From: Corticium candelabrum
Lineage: Eukaryota; Porifera; Homoscleromorpha; Homosclerophorida; Plakinidae
DNA: 64,000 nucleotides
Assembly (NCBI RefSeq): GCF_963422355.1
Contig: NC_085099.1
Coordinates: forward strand, 5,064,625-5,128,624
Reading direction: 5' to 3'
Shown here: one piece after another, positions 1 to 12,200 of the stretch
Layout of the letters: each line of letters begins with the position of its first letter
Position numbering within the stretch: position 1 is the first letter of the stretch
Translations under genes and position numbers: made by a program
Notes under the pieces: generated by a model
Seen by the model: only the letters and a program-made list of their open reading frames with translations
The model's database searches: none
What the model was told of the DNA's origin: nothing

Positions 1-337
1 GATGGCCCTGCAAATCATTTACCTGTCTGTGTCCAAGGAGTATGGAAACTATTTGTTTAGAGTGGCAAGTCTGCTTCTTACAGGTTGTCTGTCTGTCATC
101 TTTATATCTAGTATTTGATAAATCACAAGTTAGAGTACATGCATGATAGCTATTTTGAACCTTTACAATTGTTCATTAAGGTCCAACCTCCTTTCATCAT
201 TATCTACTCCAAGGCCACAAGGCCTGGAATATTGTAAAACTACTTATTACATATATTTTGAAGTCCTATTTTTCTATATCACTCTCAAGTTACATGCATT
301 CTGTAGTTGAACAGACAGATGTTCTCTCCAGTTTGTT

Positions 338-378
<41 letters not shown>

Positions 379-505
379 TTTCACTATTGAACACAAAAAG
401 CAAAATTTTACAAGAACACTATAGGTAAAACTGCTAAGCTAAATGTCCATCTACTGAGACATACAGATTGAATACTACTAAAATTCTAATGAATGATGTT
501 CTGAA

Positions 506-557
<52 letters not shown>

Positions 558-1000
558 AATACATATATTTCTTATACAAGACATTATTACAGTCTACATT
601 ATCCTAGAAATCAGCAAGTTTTAAGACAAATTGGACCCAAGAGGTCCCTAATTACGACTAAGAGTCAAATAGTTGACAATAAGCTAACAGAGTTACTATG
701 CACCAACTGATTCACCACTATACTGGACTCTGCTCATCTTCTGCAGTAACACTCTTGCATTGCATTGCTGCATTGCAATTGAGAATTAAGTCATCCAGTG
801 ATTTTTGAACTCGTCTTATCTGCACCCAGTTGTCTCTCTGACTGTCTGTTTGTCTGCCTGCCTGTCTGCTTTTCTGTTTGTCTGTCCGTCCGTCAATGCA
901 CTTTTTATACATCAAAGCTAATACATGTGATAAAAGGTAAAGTATTTATGTGCACTGTCTTTCTGTCTGTTTGTTTGTTTGTTAGCTGTATTTTTGCCTG
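1..1000. repeat. CTGT-rich microsatellite region, no gene
   Basis: Runs of the tetranucleotide CTGT occur at about 341-376, 506-552, 835-900 and 958-990, separated by AT-rich single-copy-looking DNA. Open frames here are only translations of the repeat (poly Cys-Leu-Ser-Val). No splice-flanked coding exon or RNA gene was seen. Confidence 0.85.
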
Positions 1001-1225
1001 TTGGTAAATACATTCATAAACCTAGCAGTCATGGATTTAGTTTATGGGCAACCAGAGTAGTGACCGGACAACTAAAATTTAACCTATGGTTGCCTGGGGA
1101 CAATTAGAGATGAGACGATTTGTGGTACACTGATAACTTGTATTACTTACTACTAAGTTTGTAATACGCTCTGTACAATAACTTAACCAAACCGGAATGT
1201 CCGAACGCTATTCAGTCACTCTACA

Positions 1226-1516
1226 CAGAGGCGGATCCAGGATGGGGCATTGGGAGGATGAGGCAATGGAGCACGTCCCCCAGCAGTAGAGATCACAATG
1301 CCAAACGTTCTATTGCAAGTTGAAGATGATTTCGAAGATTCAAGCGTTGACAGTGATCAATAGAACAAAATTTGGTTATTATTTATTAGAACAAAACAGG
1401 TAAAGAGCTCTAAACGAAACAAAGTGTCTACACATTACAATTTATATTATACATTGAAAAATATCTAGACTACAAGTTATACTTCTCCGGCATAAGCACC
1501 TCTGGATCCACCCCTG
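1226..1516. mobile_element. hAT-like miniature inverted-repeat element (MITE)
   Basis: The left end reads CAGAGGCGGATCCAG and the right end, reverse-complemented, reads CAGGGGTGGATCCAGAGG, so the two form imperfect terminal inverted repeats of about 15 bp around a non-coding interior. CAGNGGCGGATCCAG ends are typical of hAT elements. The flanking 8 bp do not match, so the target duplication is lost or the borders are slightly off. A lone similar end (AGTAGCGGATCCAGG) occurs near 35645. Confidence 0.55.
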
Positions 1517-1746
1517 CTATTAATTAATATGCACCCCCGGATGTAGGAAACCAGTGAAGACTTGAGGGCTCCATCGTTTTTTACATTAATAATTTGCTGT
1601 TTGCTGTTGAACTTCGCCATGTTTTCTTGATTAGGTGAATGATTACGAGACATTACAGCAAATGCCTAGCCGGTCTATTCAATCCGCTCCTGGTAGGACT
1701 CTATTGTAGTGCATCGACCTTAGGTAGACAGGAAGAGAGCACTTTA

Positions 1747-2490
1747 TGTCTCTTTATGTAGCTGGTGGCCGTGTGGGTGCATCTCCTTCACACAGACGTC
1801 CTCTCTTATCGTCTCGTCAGTCTACCCGACCTGCTTGGCCTTCACGAAGCAACACTCCAGACCCTTCTGGAGCAGCAAAATTACAAGGTTAATATTTCTG
1901 TGCTTTATAGTCACGTGACATGACTCTAATTCGTTGCTTTCTCATTCTAGTCAAACTTCAAAGGCCTAAAACGGTATATTTCGAATTGAAACGATTTCTT
2001 TGATTTGCTAGCTGATGTTTGCTCTGTGTGCGTTGTTAGTCTGCCGGTCAGTTGCGTTCGAGGTTGGCCGAGTCATTGATGTCTTCGGCGCCCACTCTGG
2101 GACTCTTCGGAGAGGAGGAGGTTCGTGCACTGTCAGAGGGAAATCTATTGCATTGACTACGAGCTCAAACTTGTGGCCGGCGACCGAACCGAGAGCAACT
2201 ACTCTGGTGGTGTATGTATCTGTAATTTGTATGATGTGTATACATGCATGGAGTTTAAACTCAAACTCGATGTGTCATTCACTGCAGACACGTCTAGCTG
2301 GATGTTGTGAAGGGCTGTTGGAATGTAAGTATATAATTATGGATTAGTACCGTACTGACCCGTGAAATTTTGAAGGGCAACCGGTGGTGCTATAGTGTTG
2401 AACACATGAATGTCTGTCTTTCTTGTGCACTTAGGCACTGCTGGCTTGACGCCGCTGAGTGCACGCGATATATCTACGAATAATTTTTGT
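1747..2490 (+). CDS. Candidate small multi-exon gene, function unknown
   Basis: Exon-like pieces join by phase. The first begins with ATG at 1747 (MSLYVAGGRVGAS...) and ends at an AG|GTTAAT donor near 1888. A 23-nt micro-exon follows near 1951-1973. A third exon runs from about 2041 to 2212 (helical, Glu-rich: LGLFGEEEVRALSE, then IDYELKLVAGDRTES), and a fourth from about 2289 to 2322. A last piece after a TTAG acceptor near 2434 stops soon after. Between the two halves of the third exon the frame changes by one base (an extra G near 2140), so this is either a sequence error, a broken gene or a wrong exon model. The product is not recognised. A weak resemblance to HR1/REM-type coiled helices is not enough to name it. 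Confidence 0.3.
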
Positions 2491-2509
2491 TTCGCGGAAG
2501 TCTCATAGT

Positions 2510-3129
2510 TACCAGGAGCATATGTGGACACGCCAGCGATGTGGCTGCTTCAGCGCATGCAGAGTGGCTACCTCTACTATGTATACAAATGTCGTGCACA
2601 GAGTTAGTTAATTAATTAAACTGAGACGTATCTCTAGCAATTAAAGCACTTGACTTGCTCTGCCGACTGTCAGTAAGAACGGAGAGGCTGACTTGCTGGA
2701 TAGTGCATCAACATTTAGTTTTCATGCATGAATTTCTTCGGATAATTGGGAGCGGTTGCAGGATTGTTCATGAGGCTCTGGCAGCAAACTGTTCTTAGCG
2801 TCCGTCTGCATGGTACTGCGTTCCTAGTTGCGGAACGCGTCTCAGTCAGTTTGACATGAGCATGCAGCCGTATCTAAATCGAATGTCGAAGATGTTTTAG
2901 TAGACAATTAGGGCTGAAATTTGAACGGTCTTCATGCACTATATATACCGACCAGATTGAGATCATAGTAAATTAAGCCGATATATAGAGGAGGGAAATA
3001 CAACCATAAGAGAGAAATAAGCCTCATCTCTATTATGTACAGTAAGTATAGCTACCTAGTGTATGACGTCACACTCGTTACCAGTCAACTGTACTTTTGA
3101 ATTATTACTTTTACTTCTTACTTCTTGAT
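2510..3129. other. No gene seen
   Basis: Ordinary intergenic-looking sequence between the candidate multi-exon gene and the PH-domain gene. I see no repeat structure, RNA gene or exon here. Confidence 0.6.
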
Positions 3130-4005
3130 ATGATTCTGTCTGACGAAATTGCAAATATTGACTACGGTCAGCGTGTTCATCGTGTTGTATTTCAAGGAAT
3201 TCTTCACAAACGCGTTTCACGGCCCACTTTCCCACAATTTCGGGTTCCACGTTTATTCAGGTGTTTTTTTGGTCAGACAAAGGCTTTCTTCTGTTGGCAT
3301 TGTCGCCACTGGAAACTCTACGACGATGGCATATTCGTTTACTTTGAGTCTGAGAACAGCGAAAGACCACTCGGGGGAGTGAAACTCGGTATGGCTGACA
3401 TGCCTCTCTCTAAAGAAATGCAGCAGACGGTGACTAGTAACGTGTATCCAGCACAGGTGGATGTGCGATGCCGTCTAACTGTTCCATCTACGAATAGAGT
3501 ATTACATCTTTTTTCTGAGCAACCCGAAGAATGTGCGAGGCTAAGGGAACAGATAACAATCATTGTAAACAACATCGGACAAATTCAGTTAAAGCAAATA
3601 ACTGAAATGGCTGTCGAAAGCCGATTGTGCAAAACGAATTCTAACGGAAGTCTTCTTGATGATTTTTCAGCGATTGACGATAAAAGAGCAAAAGACGATG
3701 ATTGCACTTCTGAGTTTTCTTACGATGAGGCGACCATGGAGCAGCTTCGGCGTGAAATGTTCAGTTGTGTTGAAACGGGCGTCGTAGATGAAAAGAAGAG
3801 ACAGTTTTGCGAAGAGATTGGAATTACAATAAGTGAACTGATGGCAGATGAGAACACGCGGGCGAGTGAAGAGATAGTCGCAGTGGAGAGTGGCGATGAG
3901 GTGCCGGTGTCTTCAGGCGATGTTGAGTTGACTGAGAACGTACAGTCGAAAAAAGATGTAAAAGAAATTTGCCGAAAAGGAAGCGAAGAACAAGGTTCGC
4001 CTTGA
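3130..4005 (+). CDS. PH-domain-like protein with acidic C-terminal tail
   Basis: This single open frame encodes 291 residues from ATG 3130 (MILSDEIAN). An in-frame ATG at 3097 would add 11 hydrophobic residues and looks less natural. Residues about 15-145 look like a pleckstrin-homology fold. A first strand (VVFQGILHKR) is followed, after a loop of about 35 residues, by the strand-turn-strand HWKLYDDGIFVYFES, then GGVKLG, a basic/hydrophobic strand and a final helix EECARLREQITIIV. The loop insertion is longer than in most PH domains. The rest (about 170-291) is acidic and probably disordered. PH domains bind phosphoinositides or proteins at membranes, so an adaptor role is inferred only. No intron is needed. 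The unusually Cys/Phe-rich loop (about residues 40-62) could hide a splicing error in my model. Confidence 0.55.
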   Translation: MILSDEIANIDYGQRVHRVVFQGILHKRVSRPTFPQFRVPRLFRCFFGQTKAFFCWHCRHWKLYDDGIFVYFESENSERPLGGVKLGMADMPLSKEMQQTVTSNVYPAQVDVRCRLTVPSTNRVLHLFSEQPEECARLREQITIIVNNIGQIQLKQITEMAVESRLCKTNSNGSLLDDFSAIDDKRAKDDDCTSEFSYDEATMEQLRREMFSCVETGVVDEKKRQFCEEIGITISELMADENTRASEEIVAVESGDEVPVSSGDVELTENVQSKKDVKEICRKGSEEQGSP

Positions 4006-5012
4006 GTAAGACCAACTTTGTGTGTTGGGACGAAGTGTATGTTTATCACTTTCTCTCAGTGTCATTGATTGCGAGGCACCTCTACTCTAGGTTTAGACGC
4101 ATCATAACTATACGTATATAGGGTGTACACCATAAACCTGGGACGTAGACACTGGCTACAGCAAGCACGCTTGCTCGTTCTGAACATTCTAAGTAGTGCA
4201 TGTTTTAGGAAATATAAACGTCTGAATGATAGCGGTGTTTGTATATGTCTAATTGGAAGTACGGGTACTATATGGTATACTCGAGAAAGACATACTGTAC
4301 GAAGAGGCTTCAGTAAATCACGTCCTCGGGACTTCTGGCCCTCCCTGTTCAGATCCATATTTTCCAAAGTCGGTTATCAAATAGTTTGAAAGTAATATAT
4401 ATTTTAATATATTTTTAATATATTATATAGTTATAATTTAGAATAAATTATACAAGTAATGTATTCCTACCTAAGTCATATAGTAGACAATAGACTAACT
4501 AGATATTTTACTAATAAATAGAAACACTAATGATTCTGTATGTAGCGACGCTCAAACTGATGACTCTGAACTTTGAAGACAACGGAAGTGAAGCCCATTG
4601 TATTAGGGCTCTTGCCATGCTGATCTGTTTATCCAAAGTCTACTAGCAATCTGAACAAGATAGAATAGAATAGTGGCTGACATAAAATTTGTATACTGTA
4701 CACTGCATGTTCGAGCGGCCGCGGTGCTAACGGCTGCCACGGGTGTTTGTGTCATCATTTGACAGTCTAACAAGAAACTATACCTAGTGTTAACTGTAGT
4801 AAGTACAAGCTATGGTCGACCGTACAGCTAAGACAGTTAAAGACCTCGTTCCTGCGTTCACGAGACGGCAGTGGTGTAGGATGTCCACGAGCAGGGGGCT
4901 GTATATTGTTGATGTCATCATGAGTAAGCAAACAGATTACGCACGCACAAATGTAATGTTCGTCGTTGTTGTTTCTAATCTTTTGAGAAGATAAGTTTAC
5001 TTGCCAAAAATG

Positions 5013-5014
5013 TG

Positions 5015-5083
<69 letters not shown>
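5013..5083. repeat. (TG)n microsatellite
   Basis: An uninterrupted TG dinucleotide run of about 70 bp. Confidence 0.95.
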
Positions 5084-5086
<3 letters not shown>

Positions 5087-5825
5087 GGCGCGGACGGACA
5101 GACGGATGGATAGACAGACAGGCAGTGAGACTGTGTGTTTGCTGGTCATCAGACAACAAACAAATAATTAATTAATTAATTTGTGGCGCCAACATTGTGA
5201 GACGTTGTCAGTGCTGATCACTCACTAACATTTGCAGTTGAAACGTCAGCTAATAAACGAACGTTTAAGACTGCGTGAAGAAAATTATTTAGAAGGAGAT
5301 TGACGGATGGATACAAATGAGAGAGGTGTTTGTACGTTATGTGTGTATGTATTTCATGCAGTTTGAGTGATGTACTGTATGAGCTAAGAACAACATGTGA
5401 TGTTGAAGAATTTGAGGAAATTGGAATTTAATTTAAAATTTAAATTTGAAATGTTGTGTACGTTCAATATTGTAGCACTTTGTATACTGTAGTTGGACAT
5501 GTATTTTATACAGTCAAGTGGCAACCAAGGAAAGACAGCAGGATGACATGATGGTGCTGCCCAATACAACCAACGCATGTGCACACCAGCTGTTTCTTCT
5601 ATATTCATTTTGCTAACAACCTGTTGATAGACAAGGAAGATATTAATATCAACTAACAGTTCTGAGTAAGAAATGTTCTGTCTATGTATTGTCATGACGA
5701 TATCATGACGTATATGTCTGAATATTGACTGCAGTACTAAAATGTACAAATTCTATAAAAATTGTTCAGATAGATAGATAAATATCATGTCACCAATTCT
5801 ATGTCAGGTTATATATGAAGATGAA

Positions 5826-5894
<69 letters not shown>
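5826..5894. repeat. (TG)n microsatellite
   Basis: A TG dinucleotide run of about 70 bp that continues into an imperfect TG/CG tail to about 5930. Confidence 0.95.
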
Positions 5895-5904
<10 letters not shown>

Positions 5905-5949
5905 TGTGTGCACGCGTGCGTGTGTGCCTGTCACTGTATATACAAAGAG

Positions 5950-7548
5950 TCAGCAATTTGTCTGATTCATAAAGGCATGAAACACTCTCAGCCTGTATTC
6001 AAAATTCCTTCCAGATGAGATTAAAGGGTAGCGCCTCTCACCCCTCCAGCCACACTCTCCTACGGCAAAATTATACACCCTCAACGCCTGAGTGATTCCA
6101 TCCCCATTAGGGAAGAATCCGGTGTCATTGACTAATACTCCCATATGCACGTCCTCCAAATGGAACGTCTCTTTCAGATCACGAAGATTCAAGATGGCGG
6201 CCAACAGGTCACGTGACAGGAAATACCCGGCTCCAAAACAGAAAGCAGGATACGCAGTGTTCTTGTATTCTTCATGACTCACCGACCATTTGCTTCTCGG
6301 ATTCCGACTTGGATATCCACGAGGTGGGCAGTGACCGCTATAGAATAAATTCCGACCTCCAGCTCGAGATTTCAATAAATTGTATGATTTATTGGCAGCT
6401 TCAGGCAGCCACTCTAATACCAGCTGTATGTTTATGTAGCAATCGTCATCAGTTTTCAATACAATTTCGAAGCCTATTCCCGACTGCATGAGATATTTGA
6501 ATGCCTCCAATTTCTTCCAAGTTAAATTGTTGTAACCTTCCTCAACATCAACCTTCAGTATGTCTCTGTAATGACACGATTCTATTTCCAGATTACTCTC
6601 TGTTATCTCTCTGTCTCTTACTGACCCTCTTGACTTCCCAACAACAAACGCATATGCCCACGGATTGTTGTCTATGAACTGAGGTGTCATCAAGAAACGA
6701 GATCGAAGCCAATTCGTCCTTGCCTCCTGACGTCTCTCGTAATTTCTCGCAGCCGATAAAACGAGAACAACAAGTCGAACGCGAGACGTCGATGCAAGAC
6801 AGAAGAGGCTCGAAGCCTGATAACGATCATTGCTATCACAGCCAACAGGTCGATCACCAGACATCAAGCTGAGAGGAGGCCTCAATTGAGAGCAATTTAG
6901 CAATAAATTCTCTGACCTCAAATTGTCAGCCTTTCCTATTTGAGTCTCATTTTGACCGCCTTCCCTACTAACGCTCCACATTTGATCGTATTTTCCACTA
7001 ACATCATGTTTCCGGTTAACATCCGGTTTCGGGTTAACATCCGGTTTCCGCTTCCGCTCAGCACGCGTCATAGCCGTCGTACTATTCTCTCTTGTGAGCT
7101 CCTCTGCAGCAACAAGGTTGGTTGTCTCGCTATTCTCTCCATCAAATACATCGGCTCGATGTCTGTTCGACGTCTTGCTGTCGCTTGGACTTGACGCGCT
7201 CGTCTGGAAGAGAATGCGATGGACGACTTGGCGAGATCTCCCACTAAACTCATTCCCTTCAGATGCTAATCTACGACCTGCAACAGTCGACGTTTATTAT
7301 TTCGACTCTCAGCATTTGCAGCAAGGAAAATCGAAAGCGCCGCTAGGCTGCAGATGGTGGTGTGTGTTTTCGTAGCACTGACCTGTCTGCTGTACGGTAT
7401 TCACTTTGTGACGCCACGTCGAGTGCACGAGAATGACCTGAATTGTCGATAGAGACAGGAGAATGACAAAGAGGGAAATAGCACGCCATCGTCGCATCAC
7501 TTCCGCTTTGGTGATCAGCTGACCGTTTAGTGGGTCATCACGTGACAT
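5950..7548 (-). CDS. GT31 family glycosyltransferase (beta-1,3-Gal/GalNAc-transferase-like), two exons
   Basis: Exon 1 is 7548-7383 and exon 2 is 7277-5950. The donor ACAG|GTCAGT and acceptor TGTTGCAG are both phase 1, and the joined frame is 497 residues with no stop. Residues about 20-43 are a hydrophobic type II signal anchor after a short basic cytoplasmic tail, as expected for a Golgi/ER transferase. A Ser/Asn-rich stem follows. The GT31 domain spans about 225-450: ERRQEARTNWL, AFVVG, then KTDDDCYIN with the DxD metal/UDP-sugar site at 332-334, and later HLEDVHMG. KTDDDCYI with KW.VS.EEY...YP.FCFGAGY most resembles B3GALNT2-type enzymes, but donor and acceptor sugars cannot be set from sequence. 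Asn-X-Ser/Thr sites and the C-terminal Cys fit a lumenal domain. Confidence 0.85.
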
Positions 7549-7631
7549 TTTAGAGTATTTAGAGTTTTCATGGCGATAGACAAATTGTAGTCCCAGGCCT
7601 CATACAAAAGAAAGGTAACCAGTTGCACGGT

Positions 7632-7802
7632 ATCCGTAGGCGCCTCGCGTTCGTGAGTAACACGTCCAACGGAGCTTTCAGACCGTCTACTGAAAGGCCA
7701 AGTCCTAACTAGACAATACGTATTTGTTGAAACCCTATCTGTCATGGAAGTAAACATGCAAACTTCCAAGTAGTTTAGATTACATATAGAGGCCTGGTGT
7801 AG
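7632..7802. repeat. Dispersed repeat, copy A
   Basis: About 170 bp starting ATCCGTAGGCGCCTCGC is nearly the same as 56371-56541 in the same orientation (ATCCATAGGCGCCTCGC...). Differences are mostly single substitutions. It is non-coding, with no inverted ends in common, so it is probably a fragment of an unidentified interspersed element. Confidence 0.8.
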
Positions 7803-9273
7803 TCGCGTAACAATGGTCGCGTAGTCATGTGACAATGGTTGCGTAGCAATAATTTTTGTCAAAGTAACGCGATAAAAATTTAAAAAAAATTTAATCTGTG
7901 TGTGCCCGTGTGTGTGCCCGTGTGTCCGCGTGTTACTATTTTCTCGCCAGCGACATTTAGTTGTAGCATTTGGCTATTTGGCGATCGTCTAGCTGAAACA
8001 CTGGTCTAGGCAGGAAAGAGTACGTGACACACACGACTAAAATTTTTAGTTATCCAATGGTGAGACTGTTTCAACCAAAGGCAGGCCGATAGTCACATGA
8101 CCGTCAGTGTGCACGTTCAACTGGTTTCGAATCAGTAACTAGTCATGTCTATGTTTAGTTAGTACTTATAGTCAGCCGTCACGTTCTGCAGTACACCGGA
8201 CTGTGTACAAGTCACGTGACCGATCGAAGAACTCCCATAAAAGACGTTGAATCACTTCCTGTCCACATGTATGGTAATGTGCGTGCATGTGTGTGCGTGC
8301 GTGCGTGCGTACTTGAGTGTGTGTGTGTGGGGGGGTTGGAGGCTATGTCTGGTCAAAATATGATACGCTTCCGGTGTGAAGTCAAAATTGTCCAATCACA
8401 AAATAGTATTTGCGTTTGGTCGCTCGTGCGACAGCCGTATACATGTGGAGGAGAGGTTTTAAGCTTCAGCTAATTAGTAGAATGCACGAAGGCACACTCT
8501 CAAGTGATAATCATGTAAGGTAATAGCAACAGCAACGCCGATCCTATTGTTCTAAACAGTAAAGATGTCGTTGTCTTCCAGAGTTTGGCGATTTCTTGAC
8601 GATTGAATCCCTTTCTCTCACGCTAACGCGGATTTCTAGAGCTATTTAAATAAACGGCGCGCATCCGCTAGATGGCTCCACTTAGTCTGAAACGCCCATT
8701 CTTGTCCTCTTACGGTACACACGAAGAGTGCTGTTGTCTAGTATCGTACCAGTGACGAGGTAAAGCAAAACGTTTTGAGAATATCCGCATTCTTTACATA
8801 GAAGTACGACTCTATTAGTCTACCTTCGTTCTCGTGTGGATGCCAGTACATGCAATAGCTGCCACGTTTGCTACACCTGTTCCGTGCAACAGTAGCAACA
8901 TATTCGAAGCGATGAAGTCCAACGGAAATGTAGAAATAGCTGCAAAAATAGACGTGTATCCGGGATTTTGTATTGTATCCGCCCAATATGCGAGAGTTAG
9001 TACTATACGCAAAAAGTTGAATTTGCACTGGACCATGCAGAGCGGCCAAATTAGCTAGTCTTGCACAAAGTCACACTCTCTCAAGTAATAATGTAATCAT
9101 ATAATTGCAACAACAACTAATGCATACAATGCTCTGCAACACCAAAGCTAGTAAGTCATAAAAGAGCATCAGTAAAAACATGTAGCTAACAAAGCAAGCG
9201 TATATATTCGATCACTGCATGAACTATACTGTATGTACCACGCGATCACGTCCTCTGCCTAAAGCTATGCCAT
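7803..9273. other. Intergenic region, weak internal duplication
   Basis: No gene seen. A GTGC/GTGT-rich stretch lies at 8278-8335. A diverged direct repeat of about 60 bp is visible at about 8475-8540 and 9053-9118 (GCACGAAGGCACACTCTCAA against GCACAAAGTCACACTCTCTC, then related ATAATCATGTAA and GCAACA(A/G)CAAC blocks). Confidence 0.5.
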
Positions 9274-12200
9274 CTAAATGTCTCGATATTTCTCCAGTCT
9301 AGCGTTTGCCTTATCACATTCGTCTTCTTTTAACGGTCTCTTAGATTCGTAGTTCAACCAATCTTCTGGAGTTTTGTCCACCAACCGATAATATTTCAAA
9401 AGAGGTTTCCTGCAAACAGCCCATGCTTGAATCTGTTCTGCTGGCTCTATCCGTAAAGTTGGATCAGAAACAAGTGATTTCTTCCATGGTCGACAATCCT
9501 TGTAATGATCAAGAAACTTCGCCAGACTTGGCAACGGTTCATCGTCACCTCTACCCCACGAACCTTTTGCAGCGTCGGTGCTGAGACACATGACAAACAC
9601 CGGGTGTCTCCAATGGCGCAAACGCGTTCCGTGAAAAGCGGGAAAAACATGATGAGCACAATAGTGATGGTAGTGATCGTTCACGAGTGAGCATTTTGAA
9701 CCGCAAAGAGGGCACTTTGCTCGACATCCTTTTATTTTTTCCCAAACTTGTTGACACTCGTCGCGCATGCTGGCAGCTACTATTGTATGCAAATCTGTTT
9801 GTACTTTAGTTAGCAGCTCACGCACACTGCTCTTGAAACGTTCACAGAAATTCTCAACTCGTCCAATAGGGAAGTTCGCCATTTGTGGAAACCTGACCAA
9901 TGCAGCCATTAGCAAAATTCGAACACTAGATGTCTCAGATAAGTCTTTGGCGCGTTTTTCAAGATAATCTTTAAAGTCGTGAAGATAGTGGCCTGCAGAT
10001 TGAGCGCTTTGTTGCCAACGTTCTGCAGTGTTTTCCAACATTTTGTACATTTCTGAAATGTTCTCTTTAAGTTTGTACTCACTGGAGTCTAATGCTACCT
10101 GTTTGCGATTTTCAAACATTTGCGTGAATAATTTCTTCAGATACGCGTTCACATCAATGCAATACTCCAACACCTCATCATAGTTTCCTCTCTTAAAAGA
10201 GCTTTGATATGCTCGTTCTGCTGCCTTCTCTGGATCCTGCATTTGCTGAAGAACTTGGTCACGAACTTCCGACGCAAATTCGTGCACTTTACTCTTTACC
10301 CATAACAACAGTTGTTCATTATACTCGCCGGCAAACGCTGCAGCGCGTTTTAGGTCGTCAGCATCGTCACTTGCCGTGGCAAGAAAGGTTTCTCTCTTCT
10401 TTACTCTCTTTCGTCCGAGTTCCCTTTCTTGTTCTGAAATGCGTTTGTCTTCAGCAGAGCAAACTACTTGATATGCTACTTGTTGCAAATTAACGATAAG
10501 ATCGTTAATAAATGGAGGTCTCTGTAACCTTAGTTTCTCATCAATAGTCGCCAATACGGGTTCCATTTTTAGAACTTCATCATTGGCCAGAAGAACAATA
10601 CCTGAGACAACAGCTGTGTCACATTTTCCGTCTTGTGACTCAATTTTCTTCATGAATCTATCCTGTAGATGTTCGACTGTCGTCTTCATTTTGTTCACTG
10701 CAACTAAGAGTGAACCCTTGTCTGATGACGTCGAAGGAAAAAGTCTGTTCCATACGTTCTTGGCCATAGAAGACTTTGTTATGAGATACTTGTCACACCA
10801 TATCTCGTCGCTGCTGTTAACGAAGTCTGTAGATTTTGATAATTGAGCTGACCGGGTATTAGGAACTACGACCTGAAGTAACTCGCTATGTCGATGTCTC
10901 GTCAAAACGTCACTAAATGTCGTCAAAACTTCCACCTCAATGTCTCTATTGTTTCTCTTTGCCTGTTTTATATGTTTTCTGTACTTTGCTTCATATTGCA
11001 CCCACCGCTCATCAAAGAGTTTTGCTGCGTCGGATTCGGACAATGACGATTGATATCTCGTTCGCTTCAACTCTTTATCAAGTTCTACGTAAAAGCTACG
11101 ATCAAAAGCCTCTGTGTTGACTCTGTCGTTAGCTAACTGCAGCTGTCTCAACCATGAGTAGATGTGAATTTCATAAGAAGAGGAAAGTGGAGTTGCTAAT
11201 TTGCAACGAAATTCTTTCTTTAAATCTTCGTTGTACTTCTTGGCTTGAGTGCGTTCCTCGAAGTGACGAACTAATTCTTCTTGTGCTGTTCCTTTCAGAA
11301 ACTTTAGCTCAGACTGACATTCTGAGTCATACCTGGTGACAGCTGTCTCGTCTTTGGCCGCCCGCAATCGTTCTGTATGTTTCTTCACCACAGCTCCCGC
11401 CTGCTCATTAAACTTGATTTCAGCTTGTTTGACAAGAGATGTCACGATCTCGTTTATCTCTTTGTGAAGACGCAATTCATAAAGAGCTTTGTAATGTAAC
11501 AATGTGTAACCGTAATTAGTAAGTGTATCCCACACTATACAAGCGTGTCTGTACCAGCCTACAAGAGCATCGCTATCGTCAGGCGGCTCTGAGGTTGAGC
11601 GGTCGTCTAGCGTGGACTGCAGTATCTTTCTGCGTAGAGCAAACGCCTCTTCGGAAAATACACCAGACGGTGATTCTACAGTCCGTCCTTCCCGTTTGCC
11701 TTCAGAAAATGCACTCGGAAGAAGAAATATAGCATCTTGTCTCAAAGACACGAGATCATCAAGATCTTTCTGTCCACTTCCCATTGCTTCTCTCAGCATC
11801 TTCCTCATCAGTGTTAGCGAATCCCTTTGTACTTTAGTGTTACGATCTCTCTGGTCTCGCAAAACGAACATCATTTCCGTTCGGATATCGGCCACCTTCA
11901 AATAATCCATTGCATACAAACAAACTTCTAACAATTCTTTCATTTGCGAGGAAATTTCTCCCTTATGGTTCACTATAACGGCATCCGAACAAGCCATAGC
12001 CATCACCGTAATTTGACCATCAAACACGTGACCACCTCCTTCCAAAGACAAAAGCCCTTCAGAATCAAGAACTAAAAGATATCTTCCGTCCGATATGCGT
12101 ACGAATGAGGCATACAAACCCTTCGTGCATCTTCCCGCCCTTGTAGCAAACCCACAACCAAACAAGTAATTGAGCAATGTAGATTTGGCAGAACTCTGCG

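Larger units (their letters stand above)
4006..5949. other. Intergenic region with two TG microsatellites
   Basis: Positions 4390-4450 are very AT-rich. Pure (TG)n runs lie at about 5013-5083 and 5826-5894, and a short (TTAA)n stretch at 5167-5180. No exon with both splice signals and protein-like composition was found. It separates the PH-domain gene from the convergent glycosyltransferase gene. Confidence 0.7.

Noticed and set aside
1-1000. Possible CRISPR-like array from regular CTGT blocks
   Set aside because: The blocks are simple tetranucleotide microsatellites without unique spacers of constant size, and the DNA is animal.
5787-6018. Cys-Val repeat peptides on the plus strand
   Set aside because: Translation of the (TG)n microsatellite, with no gene context.
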